Below, one piece after another: positions 5,660-10,620 of a stretch of 10,620 bases of DNA (positions are counted from its first letter, which is position 1; the number at the start of each line of letters is the position of its first letter). Where the stretch lies: contig DAOTVZ010000107.1 in NCBI GenBank assembly GCA_034436045.1, positions 1 to 10,620 of the forward strand, written 5' to 3'. A model generated the notes under the pieces. The model saw only the letters and a program-made list of their open reading frames with translations. It made no database searches and was not told the origin of the DNA. Origin of the DNA: H111-94 sp034436045. GTDB lineage: Bacteria; Chloroflexota; Ktedonobacteria; Ktedonobacterales; Ktedonobacteraceae. The position numbers and the translations under genes were made by a program.

Positions 5660-6280
5660 ATGAGTCTGACGCATGGTGAACAGGTCAGAGTGTTGGAAGA
5701 GGGCGAAGGGGAAGGACATAGTCTCGGCTGGTGGGGCATGATCTTCTTTATCGCCTCTGAAGCTCTGATCTTTGCAAACTTGATCGCATCGTATCTCTAC
5801 CTGGAGATTCGCAATGGCGGCATCTGGACACTGCCATCAGGACATATCCTGGAAGTGGCATTTCCTGCCGTCAATACCGTTATCCTGCTAGCCAGTAGCG
5901 GCCCCGCGCACTTTGCCGGTAGGAGTGCCGCCAAAGGCGACCGGCGTGGCCTGATCCTGGGTCTGCTGGGAACCATCATCCTGGGCGTGGTCTTCCTGTG
6001 TGGGCAGGCGTATGAGTACACGGGGTTGTTCAACCAGGGCTTTACCCTGCAATATAAGACCTTTGGCTCAGCCTTCTTTACCCTGACGGGTTTCCACGGT
6101 ATGCACGTCACCGTCGGGGTGCTGTTCCTGTTGATCTGTCTCATTCGTGCTATTCGTGGAGATTTCACTAAAGCAAGCCACTTTGCGGTCGAGGCCGCTG
6201 AGATGTACTGGCACTTCGTCGATATCGTGTGGATCGTGGTCTTTTCCACTGTCTATCTTCTGCCTTTGTTGCGTGGATAA
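5660..6280 (+). CDS. ctaE: Cytochrome c oxidase subunit III
   Basis: This 206-residue membrane protein has about five helices, the short form of subunit III seen in caa3 oxidases rather than the seven-helix form. Family landmarks are GWWGMIFFIASEALIFA (first helix with the conserved Glu), GQAYEY, the segment FFTLTGFHGMHVTVG with its two histidines, and the C-terminal MYWHFVDIVWIVVF. The subunit stabilises the catalytic core and proton uptake and has no redox centres. I prefer ATG 5660, which has TAGGGAG (5646-5652) seven bases upstream. An in-frame GTG at 5627 would add eleven residues but lacks a clear ribosome-binding site. It lies 60 bases after the small subunit gene and is the last gene of the oxidase cluster, followed by a perfect hairpin. 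Confidence 0.94.
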   Translation: MSLTHGEQVRVLEEGEGEGHSLGWWGMIFFIASEALIFANLIASYLYLEIRNGGIWTLPSGHILEVAFPAVNTVILLASSGPAHFAGRSAAKGDRRGLILGLLGTIILGVVFLCGQAYEYTGLFNQGFTLQYKTFGSAFFTLTGFHGMHVTVGVLFLLICLIRAIRGDFTKASHFAVEAAEMYWHFVDIVWIVVFSTVYLLPLLRG

Positions 6281-6283
6281 ATA

Positions 6284-6318
6284 AATGATATGGCATCCAC
6301 ACGGGATGCCATATCATT
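6284..6318. terminator. Perfect 15-bp hairpin after ctaE
   Basis: The arms AATGATATGGCATCC (6284-6298) and their exact complement (6304-6318) enclose a five-base loop ACACG. The hairpin begins three bases after the ctaE stop. No T-tract follows on either strand, so it is not a textbook intrinsic terminator. It may block RNA decay or terminate with help. Confidence 0.6.
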
Positions 6319-6446
6319 GATGCAGCCTGCTTCACGTTTTAATAACGCACATAGGGTTTTTCTGTGGCGCGGTGTGTTATGTATTGTTACCCGCTAGCTT
6401 CTGCTGTTTGCTCTTTATTACAGAGAGTTGGCGTAATAATTTCTTC
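6319..6446. other. Gap after the oxidase cluster, no gene seen
   Basis: I see no coding sequence with a ribosome-binding site here. The only structure is a 9-bp stem with one G-T pair (6342-6350 with 6372-6380) enclosing a 21-base loop that contains a run of five T. It could be an attenuated second terminator, but this is weak. Confidence 0.3.
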
Positions 6447-6460
6447 TTGCAAAGTACGTC

Positions 6461-6480
6461 TCACAAATTTGTGATACAAT
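6461..6480 (+). promoter_or_regulatory. Extended -10 promoter with abutting 14-bp palindrome
   Basis: TCACAAATTTGTGA (6461-6474) is a perfect 14-bp palindrome that runs directly into TACAAT (6475-6480). The end of the palindrome supplies the TG of an extended -10 (TGATACAAT). A TTGCAA at 6447-6452 is too far (22 bases) to be a good -35. A regulator bound at the palindrome would cover the spacer. The leader to the next gene would be about 100 bases and contains an ATATGCT/AGCATAT stem (6510-6516 with 6532-6538). Confidence 0.5.
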
Positions 6481-6587
6481 AGAGAGAAGATTCTTGCTGA
6501 TCCTTAGCTATATGCTGGTAGTATGCGTTTAAGCATATGTCATGTTGGCACCTGAGATACTATTGTGGAAAGGACAGGTCTGATCGG

Positions 6588-7004
6588 ATGAAAGAGGCAG
6601 CGCGAGGAAATGGGCCGGTAGTGGCGATTCGCCACGAGAGACCGCGACGGCCCAAAAAAGGTCTTACTCATCGTTGTTCCATTTGTGCCTCCCGCGTCTG
6701 GGTACATCCTGTCCATCTGACGGAGCCAGAAGGGGTGCCGGAGCCACGCCTTTCGTGGACGCTGTGTCGTCCCTGCTATCGCGCGTTGATGAAAGAATTA
6801 CGCCGCTCGCCGGTGCGTTCTCCCTTGCGCCTGCGTATTGCTATGGGCCTTGTCGCGTCCGAACGCTGGCCGCAGGCATATTCCACGCGCGCGCGCCTCT
6901 TCGTCAGTGATCGTCGCTGGATCGTCTTTATCGCTGTCAGTTTCATTGTCGCCATGCTCGTGCATCTGGTACTGATAGTCATGATAGCGCAAATGATGCA
7001 CTGA
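6588..7004 (+). CDS. Unrecognised zinc-ribbon protein with C-terminal membrane anchor
   Basis: I do not recognise this 138-residue protein. Its N-terminus is basic (HERPRRPKKG). Cys30-x2-Cys33 (HRCSICASR) and Cys60-x2-Cys63 (TLCRPCYRAL) form a probable four-cysteine zinc ribbon with a 26-residue middle. A basic amphipathic stretch follows (about 66-85, rich in Arg). The C-terminus is one strong hydrophobic helix (about 112-134) ending in MMH, so the ribbon would be anchored to the inner face of the membrane. ATG 6588 is chosen because GGAAAGGA (6567-6574) and CAGG (6575-6578) lie upstream at the outer limit of normal spacing; an in-frame ATG at 6537 has no ribosome-binding site. It stands alone with its own promoter between the oxidase cluster and an acyl-CoA synthetase. 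Function is unknown; no DNA-binding or enzymatic motif is evident. Confidence 0.7.
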   Translation: MKEAARGNGPVVAIRHERPRRPKKGLTHRCSICASRVWVHPVHLTEPEGVPEPRLSWTLCRPCYRALMKELRRSPVRSPLRLRIAMGLVASERWPQAYSTRARLFVSDRRWIVFIAVSFIVAMLVHLVLIVMIAQMMH

Positions 7005-7312
7005 TTTGCTATCAATAGATGTACATGCGATTGTCAACGCGCCGCATGGTGGGTTGGAGACCCTTGTTCAGAAGGAATATTTTCGTGTCATATCTTCGTG
7101 GATATTGATGCCCAGGTTTGTCTGTTCATTAGCGTCGGTCATGTCATCAGGAAAGGTATACCTTCCGATGTGATCTCAAGCGTTTGTGCGGGATAGTCAG
7201 TCCCTGGCTGTTCCTACATCGGCCTCTTCCCCCTTGAATTGTTCATCTCCACTACAGGCCCCCATCAAGCGTGCTTTCATGGTATGATTATGCATAGGGT
7301 GGTAGCCAGACA
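7005..7312. other. Gap before the acyl-CoA synthetase, no gene seen
   Basis: No convincing coding region. It contains an imperfect palindrome around AAGGTATACCTT (perfect over 7153-7164). With single unpaired bases it extends outward through GGAA/TTCC and CATC/GATG to 7145-7170, making a candidate operator. A small ATATC-TTCGTG-GATAT stem lies at 7090-7105. TATGAT at 7283-7288 could be a -10, but no matching -35 is at the right distance. Confidence 0.35.
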
Positions 7313-7357
7313 GTGTCGTTTGCTATCTGCATGCATAACCCTGGAAGGAGTTTTTCT

Positions 7358-9043
7358 ATGACGACATCCAAGATGCCAAAGACGCCCAATATGACCGACT
7401 ACGAGGCGGAATGTCGCAATTTTCACCTTGAAGTCCCCGAACAGTTCAATTTCGCCATCGATGTGATCGGCAAATGGGCCAGCGACCCCAACAAACTTGC
7501 CATGCTCTGGTTGAGCCAGCATGGCGAGGAGCGTCATCTGACCTTCGCGCATTTTGCCGAGCGCTCCAGCCGCGCTGCCAACGCCTTCGCGCAACTGGGC
7601 ATCCAGAAGGGCGACCGCGTGCTGGTCATGCTACCGCGTATTCCCGAATGGTGGGAAGCGGTACTGGGCTTGATGAAAATGGGAGCTATTCCCATCCCTT
7701 GCACGACGCTCCTGACTCCCAAAGATATTCAGTTCCGCGCCGGGGTGGCCGAGGCGCTCGCCATCATCACCGACCATGAGGGTGCGGCCAAATTCGATCA
7801 GGTGCGCGCCGACTGCCCCACTATCAAGTACGCCATTCTGGCTGATGAAGCCGACGCTGACACGAGTGGGCGTGAAGGCTGGATTAACTTCCAGCAGATT
7901 CTCAGTGAAGCCTCGCCGGAATATAACGGCCCTAAGACGCGCAGCGATGACTCGTGTCTGGTCTATTTCACCTCCGGCACAGTCGGTTATCCCAAAATGG
8001 TCTTGCACACCCACGCCAGCTATCCCATTGGCCATACCATTACCGGCAAATACTGGCTCGACTTGCACGAGGATGATTTGCACTGGAATTTGAGTGAAAT
8101 GGGATGGGCAAAGGCAGCCTGGTCCAATCTTTTTGGCCCCTGGGTAATGGGCGCGGCCATGTTCATCCAGGATGCGCGCGGCAAATTTGACCCCATCGAA
8201 ACGCTTGAGATGCTCAACAAATATCCTATTACCACCCTCTGTGCTCCTCCCACTGCCTACCGCATGATGGTACTCGACGAGCCGATGGCCTATATGAAGG
8301 CCCATCCCCCCAGAGCGCTACGCCACTGCGTCGGCGCAGGCGAGCCGCTCAACCCCGAAGTGATTAAGGTCTGGCAAGAGGTGACAGGCATGACGATCCG
8401 CGACGGCTACGGCCAGACGGAGACGGTGCTGCTGTGCGCGAACTTCCCGCCATTGCCCGTCAAGCCCGGCTCAATGGGCAAGCCATCGCCGGGGTTTGTG
8501 GTCGATGTGATCGATGACGAGGGCAATCCTCTTCCGCCGGGCAAGGAAGGCGATATCGCGGTCAGGATTAAGCCGCAGCGCCCGACCTGGATGTTCAAGG
8601 AATACTGGCGCAATGCCGATGCCACCAGGGCGTGTGTGCGCGGCGATTGGTACATCACGGGCGACCGCGCCTATAAAGACGAGGATGGTTACTTCTGGTT
8701 TGTGGGGCGTGCCGATGACGTGATTATCAGCGCAGGCTATCGCATCGGCCCCTTCGAGGTGGAGAGCGCGCTCAAAGAGCATCCCGCCGTTGCCGAGTCG
8801 GCGGTAGTAGCCAGCCCGGATGAGATGCGTGGTGAGATTGTCAAAGCCTTCGTGATTCTTGCGCCGGGCTATCAACCGTCAGAGGAACTGGCGGCGGAAC
8901 TGCAAGAGCATGTCAAAAAGGTCACGGCACCCTACAAGTATCCGCGCGAGATCGAGTTTGTCGAGAGCCTGCCCAAGACCATCTCCGGCAAGATTCGCCG
9001 CGTCGAATTGCGCGAAATGGAACGCAAGCGCAAAGGTAAGTAA
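7358..9043 (+). CDS. Acyl-CoA synthetase, medium-chain (MACS) type, AMP-forming
   Basis: This 561-residue adenylate-forming enzyme activates a carboxylic acid with ATP to an acyl-AMP and then to acyl-CoA, in the cytoplasm. The order of motifs is complete. The phosphate-binding loop YFTSGTVGYPKMVLH is at 203-217. LSEMGWAKAAWSNLFGPW (245-262) is characteristic of the medium-chain synthetase branch. GYGQTET is at 350-356, YITGD at 432-436, and GRADDVIISAGYRIGPFEVE at 450-469. The C-terminal catalytic Lys545 sits in PKTISGKIRR. The loop has Val209 where most relatives have Thr or Ser. ATG 7358 has AAGGAG (7345-7350) seven bases upstream; the in-frame GTG at 7313 does not. Length fits the family. 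The acid substrate cannot be read from sequence; medium-chain fatty, branched or aromatic acids are all known in this branch. The stop codon lies inside the long hairpin shared with the convergent kinase gene. Confidence 0.93.
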   Translation: MTTSKMPKTPNMTDYEAECRNFHLEVPEQFNFAIDVIGKWASDPNKLAMLWLSQHGEERHLTFAHFAERSSRAANAFAQLGIQKGDRVLVMLPRIPEWWEAVLGLMKMGAIPIPCTTLLTPKDIQFRAGVAEALAIITDHEGAAKFDQVRADCPTIKYAILADEADADTSGREGWINFQQILSEASPEYNGPKTRSDDSCLVYFTSGTVGYPKMVLHTHASYPIGHTITGKYWLDLHEDDLHWNLSEMGWAKAAWSNLFGPWVMGAAMFIQDARGKFDPIETLEMLNKYPITTLCAPPTAYRMMVLDEPMAYMKAHPPRALRHCVGAGEPLNPEVIKVWQEVTGMTIRDGYGQTETVLLCANFPPLPVKPGSMGKPSPGFVVDVIDDEGNPLPPGKEGDIAVRIKPQRPTWMFKEYWRNADATRACVRGDWYITGDRAYKDEDGYFWFVGRADDVIISAGYRIGPFEVESALKEHPAVAESAVVASPDEMRGEIVKAFVILAPGYQPSEELAAELQEHVKKVTAPYKYPREIEFVESLPKTISGKIRRVELREMERKRKGK

Positions 9044-9132
9044 AAATCGTTGAAAAACATGTATCGCTCGATATATCCAGAGCATCTGTGTCCTGGACAT
9101 ACCGAGCGATACATGTTTTTCAACGATTTTTA
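9041..9132. terminator. Very long bidirectional hairpin between convergent genes
   Basis: Arms 9041-9070 and 9103-9132 are perfectly complementary over 30 bp. With two single mismatches the stem continues inward (9072-9074 with 9099-9101, 9076-9080 with 9093-9097), giving 38 pairs out of 40 and a 12-base loop. The sequence holds A-runs on the left and T-runs on the right (GTTTTT and GATTTTT), so both strands give a stem with U-runs. The acyl-CoA synthetase stop (9041-9043) is in the left arm and the kinase stop (9122-9120) in the right. A bidirectional terminator is the simplest reading. The TA at each outer end also fits a small inverted-repeat element inserted at TA. Confidence 0.75.
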
Positions 9133-10620
9133 TCAAGAACGTTTTTTTCATGCAACGCCGGTAGCGAGAAATGGAAGGTGGCACCCTGGCCCGGTTCGCT
9201 CTCCAGCCAGAGCTTGCCTTGATGTTCTTTGATAATCTGGTTGGAGATATACAGGCCGATGCCCAGGCCGGGGTAGTTGTGCTGCGTTGTGGGACTAACC
9301 TGGTAGAAACGCTCGAAAATCTGCTGGTGATGCTCCGGGGCGATACCGGGACCGAAATCCTGTACGCTAACGGTAACATAATCCCCATCGATTGCCATGC
9401 GCACAGTGACTTTGTTGGCCAGAGGAGAGTACTTGATGGCGTTGGAGAGCAGGTTGACCAGCACATGCCCGATGCGATCCCGATCTGCCTCGATGTGGGC
9501 AGCGGGTAGTGGTTCTACAATAAGGCTGTGTGTTTGTGTGGTGCCCTGAACATTTTCGACAATCTCTTTAACCAGTTCGTGTAGCGCGAAGACCTCTTTC
9601 CTGTAGAGCATTTTACCGGTTTGCAAGCGTGAGACATCCAGCAGATCGTTGACGAGGCGGGTGAGCTTGTTGATTTGCGAGTCCATGCGCAAGAGAAAAT
9701 AAAGCGCGTTCTGATCGTTTTGTTGTCTCAAGTGGCGCGTGAGCAGATAGGTAAAACCTTTCAGGCTGGTCAGGGGGGTTTTGAGTTCATGGCTGGCCAG
9801 GGTGATAAACTCATCCTTACGTTTATCCAGTTCTTTGCGTAAGGTGATATCATAGAAGGAAACGAGGGCGGCGATGATGTTGCCGTTTTTGTCGCGGATA
9901 GGCGTGGCGTTGACATTGAAATAACATTGAGTACCGTCTTTACGAATGTAGAGGCGCTCTTCATTCTGCGCCACCTCGCCCTGCATAGCGCGCAGCAGAC
10001 TCCATTCATATGCCTGCATCGGTGAGCCATCGAGGTGATAGGTTGTGCCCTGTGTGTATTGACCCGCCTGCACTGGTAGAATGTCGGAGTGGATCAACTC
10101 CTTGACGCGCTCGTTGCTGAGAATGATGTTGCCGGTGCTGGCGTCGGCAACGACGACACCGGAGGGCATTTGGCGCAAGATTTCTCTGAGCAGCGTGCGC
10201 TCCGCCTCAAGCTGCTCGACCAGTTGTTTATGCGCTTGAATCACCTGCTGATGTTCAGTGATGTCATGGAGATTAATGACTACCGCATTGATATCAGGAT
10301 TATCTAAGAGATTTTTCCACACGCCTTCCACCACGCGCCAGGAGCCGTCTTTGTGGCGCACACGGAAACAGGCGGCAAGCTGGGTATCTGGTTCGACGAG
10401 CAGCCGGTTAAAGGTTTCAATGGAGTATTTTTTATCTGCGGGGTGGATGACATGACTCCCGTTAACGCCAACCAGTTCGTCGGGTGTGTAGCCCAGAATG
10501 CGGGTGATGGAGGGACTGGCGTAAAGAATATCACCCCGTTCGTTTTGCAGTACGATTACATCGAAACTGTTTTCAATGAGGGCGCGGAAATTCTTGTCGG
10601 AGCGTTTGCAGGTCTTCGGC
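9120..10620 (-). CDS. PAS-PAS sensor histidine kinase (N-terminus beyond the right edge)
   Basis: 499 codons are visible, open to the right edge. Numbered from that edge: a PAS domain at about 10-115 (starts NFRALIENSFDVIVLQNE, ends VVINLHDITEHQQ), a short coiled linker (about 118-146), and a second PAS at about 147-260 (MPSGVVVADASTGNIILSNE, ending VSFYDIT). A HisKA domain follows with phospho-accepting His277 in FITLASHELKTPLTSL, then an HATPase domain with N-box LLSNAIKYSP, G1 DFGPGIA, F-box IFERFYQV and G2 GLGIGLYIS. All kinase boxes are intact, so autophosphorylation is expected. No membrane helix is seen in the visible part, so it may be cytoplasmic, sensing through PAS ligands or redox state. 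An internal GTG at 10361 is not the start: the frame stays open and PAS-like upstream of it. The last codons (VLDKNR) are encoded by the right arm of the shared hairpin. No response regulator is in the window. Confidence 0.93.
   Translation of the reverse strand, partial: PKTCKRSDKNFRALIENSFDVIVLQNERGDILYASPSITRILGYTPDELVGVNGSHVIHPADKKYSIETFNRLLVEPDTQLAACFRVRHKDGSWRVVEGVWKNLLDNPDINAVVINLHDITEHQQVIQAHKQLVEQLEAERTLLREILRQMPSGVVVADASTGNIILSNERVKELIHSDILPVQAGQYTQGTTYHLDGSPMQAYEWSLLRAMQGEVAQNEERLYIRKDGTQCYFNVNATPIRDKNGNIIAALVSFYDITLRKELDKRKDEFITLASHELKTPLTSLKGFTYLLTRHLRQQNDQNALYFLLRMDSQINKLTRLVNDLLDVSRLQTGKMLYRKEVFALHELVKEIVENVQGTTQTHSLIVEPLPAAHIEADRDRIGHVLVNLLSNAIKYSPLANKVTVRMAIDGDYVTVSVQDFGPGIAPEHHQQIFERFYQVSPTTQHNYPGLGIGLYISNQIIKEHQGKLWLESEPGQGATFHFSLPALHEKNVLDKNR

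Noticed and set aside
8932..9232. Two opposite-strand peptides that both begin MKNMYRS and share ERYMFFNDFY
   Set aside because: The similarity is produced by the palindromic hairpin arms read on both strands, not by a duplicated gene.
10359..10361. GTG 10361 as the start of a shorter kinase, or a frameshift there
   Set aside because: The same frame is open to the window edge and encodes a complete PAS N-terminal half upstream of this codon.
1..10620. tRNA, rRNA, riboswitch, transposase or phage genes
   Set aside because: I looked for these and saw none that could be supported from the sequence.

Overview
The window looks like chromosomal DNA of an aerobic bacterium, most plausibly a Chloroflexota member of the Ktedonobacteria type. 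This placement is an inference. It rests on the gene set (caa3-type oxidase whose subunit II carries a fused cytochrome c, a CtaG assembly factor, a cytochrome P450, a multi-PAS sensor kinase), the moderately GC-rich codon use, and an interspersed-type repeat with a GTGAT-TG-ATCAC core of a kind I associate with that phylum. No marker gene is present to prove it.

Layout. At 1-137 (minus) lies the N-terminal end of a cytochrome P450. Its promoter is sigma70-like and is overlapped by two tandem TGAAT-N4-ATTCA palindromes. Divergent from it is ctaG (294-1172), for a caa3 oxidase assembly factor. A complete MNT/HEPN (MntA/HepT) toxin-antitoxin pair follows (1239-1858), with its own extended -10 promoter inside the end of ctaG. 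Next come the structural genes of a haem-copper terminal oxidase: ctaC (2086-3240), ctaD (3297-4985), a small two-helix subunit-IV-like protein (5249-5599) and ctaE (5660-6280). A 49-bp-period repeat lies between ctaD and the small gene, and a perfect 15-bp hairpin closes the cluster.

After a 300-base gap with a palindromic promoter there is an unrecognised zinc-ribbon plus membrane-anchor protein (6588-7004). After a second gap there is a medium-chain-type acyl-CoA synthetase (7358-9043). It converges on a PAS-PAS sensor histidine kinase (minus, 9120 to beyond the right edge). The two genes share a very long, almost perfect hairpin that contains both stop codons.

How it fits together. CtaG helps assemble the oxidase. 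CtaC takes electrons through its haem c and CuA to CtaD, which reduces O2 and pumps protons. The small subunit and CtaE complete the membrane complex. The toxin-antitoxin pair is a separate module lodged between assembly factor and structural genes. The acyl-CoA synthetase and sensor kinase are not obviously linked to the oxidase.

No wholly new system is obvious. The points most worth a second look are the dual-operator P450 promoter, the TA pair inside the oxidase cluster, five extra cysteines in the CtaC haem domain, and the 30-bp perfect-stem hairpin between the convergent genes.
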